From CAWJKP01 sp963843465 (GTDB lineage: Bacteria > Planctomycetota > Planctomycetia > Pirellulales > Thermoguttaceae): a stretch of 64,000 nucleotides of DNA. The position numbers and the translations under genes were made by a program. The stretch spans positions 367,841-431,840 of the forward strand of contig CAWJKP010000006.1 in the NCBI GenBank assembly GCA_963843465.1, read 5' to 3'. Below are positions 49,597 to 58,168 of this stretch, one piece after another (within the stretch, counting starts at the first letter, position 1; each line of letters begins with the position of its first letter). The notes under the pieces are model-generated. The model did not search any database. It was not told where the DNA came from and saw only the letters and a list, made by a program, of their open reading frames with translations.

Positions 49597-51873
49597 CTAT
49601 TTTCGCACGGGCCGCAGCGGGCTCTGGGAAAGGACGAACTTCATCGTGCCGCCGTGAAAGACCACCGTCGCCTTGCGACGGGAGCCGCTGCCGCTGAGGG
49701 CAATGATCCGGCCTAGCCCGTGGGCCGGGTGGCGGACGATCATGTCCTGATGAAAATCGTCCGGCGAGACCGGCGCGATCTTGCCATGGGCCAACTCCGC
49801 TGCCGTCATCAGCGGGCTTCCGCCCGTGGGCGTTAACGAGTGCTGCCCCGTTAGCCCCGGCGGCCACGCCGGCGCGGCGGGCGGCGACTGCCGGCCGGCG
49901 GGGTGATAGCTGTCGTCGTAAGCCGCTTCCGCGTCGGCGGCCAAGACGGGCTCGCTGTCGATCCGCTCCATCTCCCCCCGGGGCAGCTCCATGAGGAACG
50001 GACTGGGAATGGTCATTTTTCGCTGGCCGCGGAAATCGCGGTAGCCGGCCCGGCTGATTTGCAGCTCCTCCTGGGCCCGGGTAATACCCACGAACATCAA
50101 GCGGCGTTCCTCTTCCACCTGCTCCGGGCGATCGCGGCTCCGCTCGTGCGGCAGCAGCCCTTCTTCGGCGGCCACCAGGTAGACCACGGGAAACTCCAGT
50201 CCCTTCGAGGCGTGCAGGGTCATCAGCGTGACGCGATCGTTCTGCTCTTCCCAGTTGTCCGTGTCGTTGACCAGGCTGGTCTCTTCCAAGAAGTCCTCCA
50301 GGGGCCGCCGGCCCGCGTGCCGCTCGTCGAAATCCCGGGCCACCGAAAGCAGCTCCTCGATGTTGGCCAGCCGCTGGAAATCCTCCTCGTTCTCCGAGTG
50401 CTCGAACTGCCGCTTGTAGCCCGACTCGGTCAACACGTGTCCCAGGATCTCTTCGACGGCGGCCCCGGCCACCGCCGCCAGGCGGTCGAAAAGGGCGACG
50501 AACGCCTGGATCTTCTTCGCCGCGGATTTGGCGAGCGACTCGATCGAGCCGGCGTCGCGGGCCGCGTCCAAGAGCGACAGCCCCCGGCGGACCGCATGGG
50601 CGTCCAAGCGGTCGAGCGTGGTCTTGCCGATGCCCCGGGCGGGCGTGTTGATCACGCGATGGAAGGCCACCGCGTCGCGCGGGTTGTTGAGCAGTTGCAG
50701 GTAGGCGAGGATGTCCTTGATCTCCTTCCGCTGGAAGAACTCCACGCCGCGGACCAACTGGAAGGGCACGCCCTGCTCGCGCAGCGCCTGCTCCAGCGGC
50801 CAGCTCAGCGCGTTCACCCGGTAGAAGACGGCGTAGTCGCGCCCGCGGCGGCGCCCGGCGCGGATCGCGGCGGCGATCTCGGCGGCGATCTGCCGGGCCT
50901 CTTCCTTCTGGTCCGTATAGGTCACCAGCCGCACCGGCGACCCGTCGCCGTTTTCGGTGTAGAGATCTTTTTGCTTCCGCCTCAGGTTGTGGCTGATGAG
51001 CTGCGCCGCCACGCGAAGGATGGACTTCGTGCTGCGGTAGTTCCGCTCCAGCCGGACCACGCGGACGTCGGGGAAGTCTCTCTCGAATTCGAGGATGTTG
51101 TTCAAGTTGGCGCCTCGCCAGCCGTAGATCGATTGATCGGGATCGCCGGTCACCGCCAGGTTCGGATGGTCGATCGATAGGGCGCGGACAATGGCGTACT
51201 GCGCGAGGTTGGTGTCCTGGTACTCGTCGACCTGCACGAAGCGGTAGCGGTCGTCGAGGCTCTGCCGGACCTCGGGATTCTCCCGCAGGAGGACGGCCAC
51301 GTGCAACAACAGGTCGTCGAAGTCCACCGCATTGGCCGCGGTGAGCTGGGCCTGGTAGGCCGGATAGACGCGGGCGGCAATCGCCCCCAACGGATGACCG
51401 GGCCGCGGCCGGTAGTCGGCCGCCGTCAGCAGATGATTCTTGGCGTGACTGATGGCCGAGGCCAACGACTCCGGCGTGAAATGCGCAAGGTCGATCTTCA
51501 GCCGGGCGATCACCCTCCGCAGGGTGCGGGCGGCGTCGTCGGTATCGTAAATGGTGTAATTCTCTTCTAGCCCTACCAGCGGGGCATACTTTCGCAGCAG
51601 CCGGGCACAGAAGCGGTGGTAGGTACCGATCCAGACCGGTTGGCCGGGCGCCAACTGCTCGACCCGGCTCCGCATCTCGTCAGCCGCCTTATTGGTGAAG
51701 GTCAGGGCCAAGATTTGACCAGGGTGAACCCCCTGTTGGAGTAGATAGGCAATCCGGTGGGTGACCACCCGGGTCTTTCCGCTGCCGGGCCCGGCCAGGA
51801 TCAGCAACGGGCCATTAACATGTTGTACGGCTTCACGTTGCGCAGGCGTCAGCAATTCCAAGAGCCCGTCCAT
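49597..51873 (-). CDS. pcrA: UvrD/PcrA-type superfamily 1 DNA helicase
   Basis: The ATG at 51873 (MDGLLELLTPAQREAVQHV) gives a 758-residue protein, normal for the family. Motifs in order: Q-motif LTPAQREAV, Walker A AGPGSGKTR (residues 28-36), TNKAADEM, DEYQDTN (motif II region), VTGDPDQSIYGWRGA (III), YRVNALSW (IV), TLMTLHASKGLEFPVVY (V) and VGITRAQEEL (VI). It unwinds DNA 3' to 5' in repair and replication restart. The C-terminus (KIAPVSPDDFHQDMIVRHPAHG...) is a Tudor-like module found in PcrA. Intact. Confidence 0.93.
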   Translation of the reverse strand: MDGLLELLTPAQREAVQHVNGPLLILAGPGSGKTRVVTHRIAYLLQQGVHPGQILALTFTNKAADEMRSRVEQLAPGQPVWIGTYHRFCARLLRKYAPLVGLEENYTIYDTDDAARTLRRVIARLKIDLAHFTPESLASAISHAKNHLLTAADYRPRPGHPLGAIAARVYPAYQAQLTAANAVDFDDLLLHVAVLLRENPEVRQSLDDRYRFVQVDEYQDTNLAQYAIVRALSIDHPNLAVTGDPDQSIYGWRGANLNNILEFERDFPDVRVVRLERNYRSTKSILRVAAQLISHNLRRKQKDLYTENGDGSPVRLVTYTDQKEEARQIAAEIAAAIRAGRRRGRDYAVFYRVNALSWPLEQALREQGVPFQLVRGVEFFQRKEIKDILAYLQLLNNPRDAVAFHRVINTPARGIGKTTLDRLDAHAVRRGLSLLDAARDAGSIESLAKSAAKKIQAFVALFDRLAAVAGAAVEEILGHVLTESGYKRQFEHSENEEDFQRLANIEELLSVARDFDERHAGRRPLEDFLEETSLVNDTDNWEEQNDRVTLMTLHASKGLEFPVVYLVAAEEGLLPHERSRDRPEQVEEERRLMFVGITRAQEELQISRAGYRDFRGQRKMTIPSPFLMELPRGEMERIDSEPVLAADAEAAYDDSYHPAGRQSPPAAPAWPPGLTGQHSLTPTGGSPLMTAAELAHGKIAPVSPDDFHQDMIVRHPAHGLGRIIALSGSGSRRKATVVFHGGTMKFVLSQSPLRPVRK

Positions 51874-52051
51874 TGTGGGAGACCTTGAGTGAATCGAGAA
51901 AGACGCGGGGAGAAGGGGACACGGGGACACGGGGACGGGGAGACACAGGAAGTCCCCGCGTCTACCTCTCTCCGCGTCACCGCGTCTTCCTAATCATTGT
52001 GCTACCTTTCCCGAGAAATGGCAACCTTACCTCTTCCAGGGCGGAGGCTGT

Positions 52052-52140
52052 AGGGTGGGACAAGGCCGCATCGGCCGCCGGCCCACCGAAATGGCGGGAT
52101 TGGTGGGCCGGCGCTCGCTTACGCGAGCTTGTCCCACCCT
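52052..52140. repeat. Palindromic repeat of the TAGGGTGGGACAAG family
   Basis: Outer arms AGGGTGGGACAAG (52052-52064) and CTTGTCCCACCCT (52128-52140), inner arms GCCGGCCCACC (52076-52086) and GGTGGGCCGGC (52102-52112). Two nested perfect inverted repeats form a cruciform-capable unit. Confidence 0.8.
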
Positions 52141-52313
52141 GCTACTGCCTCTTATGGACAGTCATGGCAATAGTGCGGATTCTTGCCGATTTGTTAGAAG
52201 TGCGCTACCCAAAAGCGGTTGAACTGATATACTGCTTGATCGACGATGGGGTAGGTTTAGAATCTCTGGCGGCGTGGTAGGTTTCTTGATGGACCAATCG
52301 AGGGAGGGAGCCC

Positions 52314-52604
52314 ATGGGAACGCGTATTCCCCTGAGTACGGTTGACACGCAGGCCAAGGACCTGCAGGCGAAGTTGGAGATGAGCACGGCCGAAATCGGC
52401 CTCTCGGTGCGGACGACGAACTGCCTGGAGGAGAAGGGGATCTTCACCGTTGAGGACCTCCTGAACTGCACCCGCGACGATCTCTTGAGCATTTCCAACT
52501 TCGGTGAGAAGACCCTGGAAGAAGTTTATAAGGCGTTGGAAGGAATCGGCTTCTGCCGCAAGCCGCGAAACGATGTGACGGCAGCCTCAGCCGCGGCAAC
52601 TTAA
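52314..52604 (+). CDS. Stand-alone RNA polymerase alpha-CTD-like protein
   Basis: ATG 52314 has GGAGGGAG five bases upstream. Residues about 28-82 (IGLSVRTTNCLEEKGIFTVEDLLNCTRDDLLSISNFGEKTLEEVYKAL) match the helix-hairpin-helix domain of the RNA polymerase alpha C-terminus, but there is no N-terminal polymerase-assembly domain; length is 96 residues. Several planctomycetes encode such a free domain. It could compete with or substitute for alpha at UP elements or activators. Intact. Confidence 0.85.
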   Translation: MGTRIPLSTVDTQAKDLQAKLEMSTAEIGLSVRTTNCLEEKGIFTVEDLLNCTRDDLLSISNFGEKTLEEVYKALEGIGFCRKPRNDVTAASAAAT

Positions 52605-52650
52605 GCTTTGGCGCTGGTGCCATGTACATGATGCTGTAGAGGGAATCGCC

Positions 52651-54093
52651 TTGGCCCGTGGCTTTTGGCTCTATCAGAAGAAGCGAGGCAACCGGCGGAC
52701 GGGCTCGCAAAAGCTGGGTAGCCTCGGCGAGGCGATCTTTTTCGCCGCCTGCTTCCTGCTCGGCTGCGGCGGCCTGGTGACCCTGTTCGCCACGCTGGTG
52801 ATCCCCGAGTGGCGGGCGAACTACGAGTTCGTGCCGCACCGCTGCGTGGTGGTCGACAAGCGGCTGGGACAGAAGGACGGCGAGGAAGGCCCCCTCTACC
52901 GGCCGGAGGTCCAGATCGAGTACCAGATCCGCGGGGAAACTTACCGCATCTGGACTTACGACGTTTGGACTTACAACGTCCGCGGCGGTTACTCCCCCGA
53001 CAAAGCCGAACAGCAGGCGATCCTCAATCGTTTCGTGGTCGATCCCACGCGCCCCGTCGACTGCTGGTACGATCCGGTCGATCCCAAGGTTGCGGTGCTG
53101 ATCCGCGGCTCGGGCTGGCTGGTGTGGCTGGCCTTTTCCGTGCCTTTGTCGTTCCTGGCGATCGGCGGCGGCGGGCTGACGTATGCCATCTTCACCTGGG
53201 GCAAGTCGGCCGAGCGGTATGCGGCCTTGGTGCAAAGGACAGCCCGGTTGGCCCCCTTCCGCAACGTCGCCGCGACCGCGTCGCAGTACCCCAACATTCC
53301 CGTGAGCACGAACATCACCAACAGCCCGGGGACGGTCTTGGCGTTCCGCTTGCCGGTGTCCGGAGCCACGGCCTGGGGACTGTTCGTGACCTTGCTGACC
53401 TGCATCTTCTGGAACGGCGTGGTCTCGATCTTCGCCGGGATCGCCATCAACGGCCACCGCAGCGGGAATCCCGACTGGCGGCTGACGTTGTTCGTCGTGC
53501 CCTTCGCCTTGGTCGGCATCGGGCTGATCGTGTTCTTCGTGCGGAAGTTCCTCGCAACGACGCGCATTGGCCCGACGTTGGTCGAGATCTCCCATCAGCC
53601 GCTCTATCCCGGCCAGCGATACCGGGTCTTCCTCCAGCAGTTCGGACGGCTGAAGATCAACCGGCTGGAGGTGCTCCTGGTTTGCGAGGAGGAGACGACC
53701 TTTCGCCACGGCACCGATACCCGCATGGAAAGCCGCATCGTCGCGCAGCAGGCGTTGGTGCTCCGCGAGAACGCCGAGGTCCGGCACGGCCTGCCCTTCG
53801 AGGCCGACGGCGACCTGGAGGTCCCGCCGGGCGCCATGCACTCTTTCAAGTCGCAGCACAACGAGGTCAACTGGAAGGTCCAGGTGCGTTTGGACGTCGC
53901 CGGCTGGCCGGCCTATGAGCGATCGTTTCCCGTGATCGTCTATCCGCCGCAGGCCGCCGCGGCGGCCGATCGCCTGCTTGCCCCGGCGTCCCGGGTTGTG
54001 GGGAACCGGCCGGTCGCCCGCGATGGCCAGCCGGCCGCTTCCGTCACCGCGGCGGTCGATGCCGGGGTGGGCGCCGCCGCGTCGGGCACGTAA
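52651..54093 (+). CDS. DUF3592-type membrane protein
   Basis: The start TTG 52651 (GAGGGAA upstream) opens LARGFWLYQKKRGNR. Four hydrophobic segments (about residues 30-50, 150-170, 245-270 and 280-305) anchor it. The first soluble part (VPHRCVVVDKRLGQK, RPEVQIEYQIRGETYRIWTYD, CWYDPVDPKVAVL) is the DUF3592 pattern. The C-terminal cytoplasmic or periplasmic domain is beta-rich. It overlaps no gene but is followed one base later by the arrestin-like gene, forming an operon of three. Confidence 0.75.
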   Translation: MARGFWLYQKKRGNRRTGSQKLGSLGEAIFFAACFLLGCGGLVTLFATLVIPEWRANYEFVPHRCVVVDKRLGQKDGEEGPLYRPEVQIEYQIRGETYRIWTYDVWTYNVRGGYSPDKAEQQAILNRFVVDPTRPVDCWYDPVDPKVAVLIRGSGWLVWLAFSVPLSFLAIGGGGLTYAIFTWGKSAERYAALVQRTARLAPFRNVAATASQYPNIPVSTNITNSPGTVLAFRLPVSGATAWGLFVTLLTCIFWNGVVSIFAGIAINGHRSGNPDWRLTLFVVPFALVGIGLIVFFVRKFLATTRIGPTLVEISHQPLYPGQRYRVFLQQFGRLKINRLEVLLVCEEETTFRHGTDTRMESRIVAQQALVLRENAEVRHGLPFEADGDLEVPPGAMHSFKSQHNEVNWKVQVRLDVAGWPAYERSFPVIVYPPQAAAAADRLLAPASRVVGNRPVARDGQPAASVTAAVDAGVGAAASGT

Positions 54094-54094
54094 G

Positions 54095-54496
54095 ATGAAC
54101 GTTCCGCACATCCGCATCCGTTTCGACGGCAACGGCCGCAGCTACCAACCGGGCGAAGTGATCTCCGGCGAGTACCAACTCGAATCGATTCCCTTCGAGG
54201 AGGTCCGGGCCATCGAGGTCTCCGTGGTCTGGTACACCGAGGGCAAGGGTGACGAGGACCTGGCCGTCCACGATTTCCGCCGGCTCTCGCCGGAAGACGC
54301 GGGCTGGGTCGACCCGCGGCGGCCAGGCCGCTTCAGCGCCGTGCTGCCCAACAGCCCCTTGTCCTACCAGGGAGCGATCGTCAAGATCCGCTGGTGCGTT
54401 CGCGTGCGGGTCTTTCTCGGGCGCGGCAAAGAGGTCCTGGGGGAGAAGCCCTTCCAATTGGGCGGCGTCCGCGCGATCAAGGCGCCGGCCCCGTGA
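54095..54496 (+). CDS. Arrestin-fold-like small protein
   Basis: ATG 54095 lies one base after the previous stop. The 133-residue protein (HIRIRFDGNGRSYQPGEVISGEYQLESIP... IEVSVVWYTEGKGDEDL... IVKIRWCVRVRVFLGRGKEVLGEKPFQL) has the YxPGExIxGxy motif and strand pattern of arrestin N-domains. The C-terminal half of the upstream DUF3592 protein also contains a similar PGQRYRVFL segment. Probably a partner in a membrane-associated complex. Function unknown. Confidence 0.6.
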   Translation: MNVPHIRIRFDGNGRSYQPGEVISGEYQLESIPFEEVRAIEVSVVWYTEGKGDEDLAVHDFRRLSPEDAGWVDPRRPGRFSAVLPNSPLSYQGAIVKIRWCVRVRVFLGRGKEVLGEKPFQLGGVRAIKAPAP

Positions 54497-55089
54497 GCGG
54501 GCCGGGCGAAACGGACCAGGACAACCCCTTTTGCGCCCGCCGGCTCTGTCCCGGCGCCATCCCTTACCTTTTTCCCGCCGGCCAGAACGTGCCCACGCTC
54601 CTTGAGCGGCTGCGGCAGAACGGCTGGTGGGGACAGATCGTCGGCGCTCATGGCTCCGGCAAGTCTTCCCTTCTGGCCACGCTGATCCCGGCCATCGGCC
54701 AGGCGGGCCGGCAGGTGCGGTTGGTCGAGTTGCACGATCGCCAACGGATGCTCCCGCCCGAGGTCTACCGCGGCGAAGCCATCTCCCCGGAGAGTGTACT
54801 CGTCGTCGATGGCTATGAACAACTGTCGCGCTGGAGCCGGCTGCGGACGCGGCACTACTGCCGGCGCCGGCACTGCGGCCTGATCGTCACCGCGCACGCC
54901 CCGGTCGGCCTGCCGGACCTCTTCCGCACGTCGCCCACGTTCCAGGCCGTTCAGGACGTGGTCGGGCGGCTCTTGCAAGGGCGGCCCATCCCCTGGTCGT
55001 CCCAAGAGCTACGCGACCGCTTCGAGCGCCACCAGGGAAACGTTCGCGAGCTGTTGTTCGAGCTCTACGATCTCTATGAAAAAATGTAG
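54493..55089 (+). CDS. Small P-loop ATPase
   Basis: The GTG at 54493 overlaps the TGA of the arrestin-like gene (GTGA), so translation is coupled. VGAHGSGKSSLLATL is a Walker A motif (residues about 50-64) and SVLVVDGYEQLSRW a Walker B (about 98-111). LIVTAHAPVGLPDL may be sensor 1. 198 residues, no transmembrane helix. An AAA/STAND-like nucleotide-dependent switch for the operon is likely. Its TAG stop is supplied by a palindromic repeat. Confidence 0.7.
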   Translation: MSGPGETDQDNPFCARRLCPGAIPYLFPAGQNVPTLLERLRQNGWWGQIVGAHGSGKSSLLATLIPAIGQAGRQVRLVELHDRQRMLPPEVYRGEAISPESVLVVDGYEQLSRWSRLRTRHYCRRRHCGLIVTAHAPVGLPDLFRTSPTFQAVQDVVGRLLQGRPIPWSSQELRDRFERHQGNVRELLFELYDLYEKM

Positions 55090-55126
55090 GGTGGGACAAG
55101 GCCGCCGTGGCGGCCGCCGGCCCACC
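55087..55126. repeat. Half copy of the TAGGGTGGGACAAG repeat
   Basis: TAGGGTGGGACAAGG at 55087, a GGCCGCC/GGCGGCC self-complementary centre and GCCGGCCCACC at 55116-55126. The distal half seen at 52100-52140 is missing. TAG at its first bases terminates the P-loop gene. Confidence 0.75.
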
Positions 55127-55387
55127 AGCAGTGGCCAGATGTCCCTTGTCGGCCGCAAAGGCGTGATTCGTGAGCTAGACTTGTCTATAATTGCGCCGGA
55201 GGATCGCGGCGCTGCCCCGGGCGGCGTTACGATCGCTACCGTCGGCAGATTTTTCCTACGCCGTTTGTTCGTCGCGGCAGGAAAATTCTGCCAAATGTCT
55301 GGCAAAGCGTGGTCCGCTGTTGACAAGCTTGCCGGCGATCGGTTTTGATGAAGTCAGTCCTCCCTGGCCTTCTCTTGGAGCGAAAAA
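55127..55387. promoter_or_regulatory. Intergenic region with a perfect -10 box
   Basis: TATAAT occurs at 55186-55191, well ahead of the Cys-rich protein gene. No good -35 hexamer at 16-18 bases is visible, so this is only a possible promoter. Nothing else was recognised. Confidence 0.3.
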
Positions 55388-56590
55388 ATGCGTCACACGA
55401 AGCGCTGCGGTGCCTTGATCATTTGCGCCTTGGTCTTGGGGCTGCTGGCATGGCCCGTCCCGAGCCCTGCCGCGGTGAGCGCCCAATTGACCTGCTGGCC
55501 GTTCCAGAGCGGAGCGGGACCCTGCGCCAGTTGTGCGGCGCCGACGACCTACGCTCCTCCTTACAACGCCAACCGCATCGCCTGGATGCCGTCCTGGGGC
55601 ATCACCACGACCTGCAACCCGCTGGTCCCGCAGAGCTGCGGCTACGGCGTGACGGCCTACATGCCCGTGGGCGGATGCGGCGGCGGGTGCTGCCCAACCG
55701 GCGGCTGCTGCGGCGGCGGTTGCTGCGCGACCGGCGGCTGCGGCGGCGGGTGCTGCGCGACCGGTGGATGCTGTGGCGGCTGTCCGACTACCGTGGCTTA
55801 CACAACCTACCGGCCGTTCCTCTCCTGGCTTTTCCGGCCGTTCCAGCCGTATCCGGTCTATCGCATGGCGTTTTACGCGCCGCTGGAGCCGGCCTGCGGG
55901 CCTGCCTGCTGCGCAGCGCCGGCTTGCTCCGCGTGCGGCGGATGCTCTGCGTGCGGCGGATGCTCTGCGTGCGGCGGATGCCCGACGTGTCCGACCTGCT
56001 CGACCTGTCCGACCTCGGCCTGCTTTGCGCCGGCCTGCCCGACCTGTCCCTCGTGCACGTCTTGCGGGAGCTGTGCGGGCGGGGGTTGCGCGGGGTGCGA
56101 CGGCTGCACCGCGCCGGCCTGCGGGGGCGGCAGTTGTGCGCGCTCGTGCGCGCCGTGTGCCGCCGGCGCGGCCCCTGCGCCGGGCGCCTCGCTGCCGCCG
56201 GTGCTCCCCGGGCCGTATCTGGGCGCGTCGCAAACGCCGGTGCTCCCCGGGCCGTATCCGGGCGCGTCGCAGCCGCCGGTGCTCCCCGGGCCGGTTCCCT
56301 ATCTGAACGAGGCCAATCCATCGCTCGGCAGCCCGCCGGCGGACACTTTCAGGCAACCGTCGCCGCCCATGTCCCCGTTGGAGCCCAAGGCGGGCGTTTA
56401 TCCGCCGACGATCACCGCGCCCGCTTCCGGCACGATGGACCAGCCGCGGCCGATGCCGCCCGGCCCGATCGCCGCCCGGCCGATTCGTCAGGCCACCTTC
56501 CTGCTGCCGGCGGCCATCTCCGTCGAGCGCAACAAGCCGCGTGTCGTCATCGACGATTCCGACGACGGTTGGCACGACGCCCGCGACTAA
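55388..56590 (+). CDS. Secreted Cys/Gly/Pro-rich protein
   Basis: ATG 55388 has GGAG eight bases upstream. A signal peptide (ALIICALVLGLLAWPVPSPAAV) precedes about 60 Cys residues in clusters such as GGCGGGCC, CSACGGC (three tandem copies) and CPTCPTCSTCPT, then Pro-rich repeats (PPVLPGPYLGAS type, three copies). The 400-residue protein resembles Cys-rich cell-wall or surface proteins of planctomycetes, whose envelopes contain disulphide-rich protein. No enzymatic motif. Confidence 0.75.
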   Translation: MRHTKRCGALIICALVLGLLAWPVPSPAAVSAQLTCWPFQSGAGPCASCAAPTTYAPPYNANRIAWMPSWGITTTCNPLVPQSCGYGVTAYMPVGGCGGGCCPTGGCCGGGCCATGGCGGGCCATGGCCGGCPTTVAYTTYRPFLSWLFRPFQPYPVYRMAFYAPLEPACGPACCAAPACSACGGCSACGGCSACGGCPTCPTCSTCPTSACFAPACPTCPSCTSCGSCAGGGCAGCDGCTAPACGGGSCARSCAPCAAGAAPAPGASLPPVLPGPYLGASQTPVLPGPYPGASQPPVLPGPVPYLNEANPSLGSPPADTFRQPSPPMSPLEPKAGVYPPTITAPASGTMDQPRPMPPGPIAARPIRQATFLLPAAISVERNKPRVVIDDSDDGWHDARD

Positions 56591-56770
56591 CGCGAGACCA
56601 GGCGAAGTCTTGGAGTGCGGCGACTTGTCGCCGCTTTCTTTTGGTGGAAGGGAAAAGGGGATAAGTCCAATTATTCAGGGACGAGCGAGCGGAAATTGTA
56701 CTTCTCCCCTTTTCCCCCGCTGCCACTGGATACTTCGCCGCCACTCCTTGCCACATGCTCAAACTGTGTA

Positions 56771-56955
56771 CGCCACCACGGGGTTTACCCCGTGGAGCGA
56801 TGATTGGGAGCCAGGAACGCCGTAGCAAAGACGCCCGATTTTTCCCGTTCCGGCCGGCTTATCCGGCCGGGCGGAACGGGAAAAATCGGAACTCCCTCGG
56901 GGGCGGCGTTTCTAGCTGCTAATCATCGCTCCGCCGGCACGAGGCCGGCGGTGGC
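56771..56955. repeat. Nested palindrome of about 185 bases
   Basis: From outside inward: CGCCACC/GGTGGCG, GAGCGATGATT (56795-56805) with AATCATCGCTC (56921-56931), CCGATTTTTCCCGTTCCG (56835-56852) with its inverse (56872-56889), and a GGCCGG/CCGGCC core. Side hairpins such as CCACGGGGTTTACCCCGTGG sit on the arms. This is a cruciform or mobile palindromic unit. Confidence 0.75.
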
Positions 56956-57125
56956 GTTTACAGTCGTGCTGGTCAGCCCTCTGCCAGTCCTACCCTACCG
57001 GCGGGGGTGCCTGCTAGGCTCCAAGCATCGATTCCGCTACACTCGATGAGGAGTGGTTCGTTCACCGTAGGCCCACCGCGCCCCTACCCTCTCACGGAGG
57101 GGGAGCAGAGCATCGCCCAGGTGCC

Positions 57126-58121
57126 ATGCCCGCCAATCTTACGCAGCAATACCTGAAAGCTGAGGAAGAGTACCGGCGAGCCGCTACGCTCGACGAAGAG
57201 CTGGCCTGCTTGCAGGTAATGCTCAAGGAGATCCCCAAGCACAAGGGGACCGACCATCTCCAGGCCGATCTGAAGGCCAAGATCGCCAAGGTGAAGAAGG
57301 AGCTTCAGGCGGAGAAGAGCGGGGGCGGGAAGAAGGGCAAGGGCGTTCGCATCCCCAGGCAGGGCGCCGGCACGGCGATCATCATCGGTGGACCGAACGC
57401 CGGCAAGAGCCAATTGCTCAAGAGCTTCACGCGCGCCAGCCCCGAGGTCGCCCCTTATCCCTTTACGACCCACATTCCTATCCCCGGGATGATGCCCTGG
57501 GAGGACGTCTTCGTCCAGCTCGTCGACACGCCGCCGATCACGGCCGACTTCATGGAGTCGTTCCTGCACGGCCTGATCCGCGGGGCCGACCTGGCGCTGT
57601 TGCTGGTCGACCTGGGAAGCGATTCGGGCATCGAGCAGCTCCAAGAAGTGCTCGACCGCGTCTCGGCCACCAAGACCAGGCTGGCCAAAGTCTCGTCGCT
57701 GGACGAGAACGACGTGGGACTGTCCTACACGCGGACTCTCCTGGTCCCCAACAAGGTCGACCTGCCCGAGGCCGCCGGCCGGCTGAGCCTGATGCACGAG
57801 CTTTGTCCGCTGGATTTTCAGGAGTTTCTCATTTCCGCACAGGAGGGCACGGGCCTGGAGCGGCTGCGCAATGCGATCTACGAGTCGATGAGCGTGGTGC
57901 GGGTCTACTCCAAGCTGCCGGCGGCCAAGCATCCCGACTACCGGCGGCCCTTCACCGTCCGCCGCGGCAGCCTGCTGGCGGACATGGCGGCGCTGGTCCA
58001 CAAGGATTTTGCCAAGAACCTCAAGTTTGCCCGGGTTTGGGGCACCGCCGTCCACGACGGCACGGTGGTCAAAGGCGACTACGAGCTGCGCGACAAGGAT
58101 GTGGTGGAACTCCATGTATGA
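57126..58121 (+). CDS. DRG/Obg-type GTPase with C-terminal TGS domain
   Basis: The 331-residue protein has an N-terminal coiled coil (YLKAEEEYRRAATLDEELACLQ), G1 GGPNAGKSQLLKSFT (near 86), switch I TTHIPIPG, G3 VDTPP, G4 NKVD and a C-terminal TGS-like domain (PFTVRRGSLLADMAALVHKDFAKNLKFARVWG). DRG-family GTPases act on ribosomes or RNA. The lack of the N-terminal Obg domain separates it from Obg. Intact; next to polX with a four-base overlap if that gene starts early. Confidence 0.85.
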   Translation: MPANLTQQYLKAEEEYRRAATLDEELACLQVMLKEIPKHKGTDHLQADLKAKIAKVKKELQAEKSGGGKKGKGVRIPRQGAGTAIIIGGPNAGKSQLLKSFTRASPEVAPYPFTTHIPIPGMMPWEDVFVQLVDTPPITADFMESFLHGLIRGADLALLLVDLGSDSGIEQLQEVLDRVSATKTRLAKVSSLDENDVGLSYTRTLLVPNKVDLPEAAGRLSLMHELCPLDFQEFLISAQEGTGLERLRNAIYESMSVVRVYSKLPAAKHPDYRRPFTVRRGSLLADMAALVHKDFAKNLKFARVWGTAVHDGTVVKGDYELRDKDVVELHV

Positions 58122-58168
58122 AGCACAATAGTGTTCCGTCGTTCGGCCCTTCTTCTTCACGGATAACC

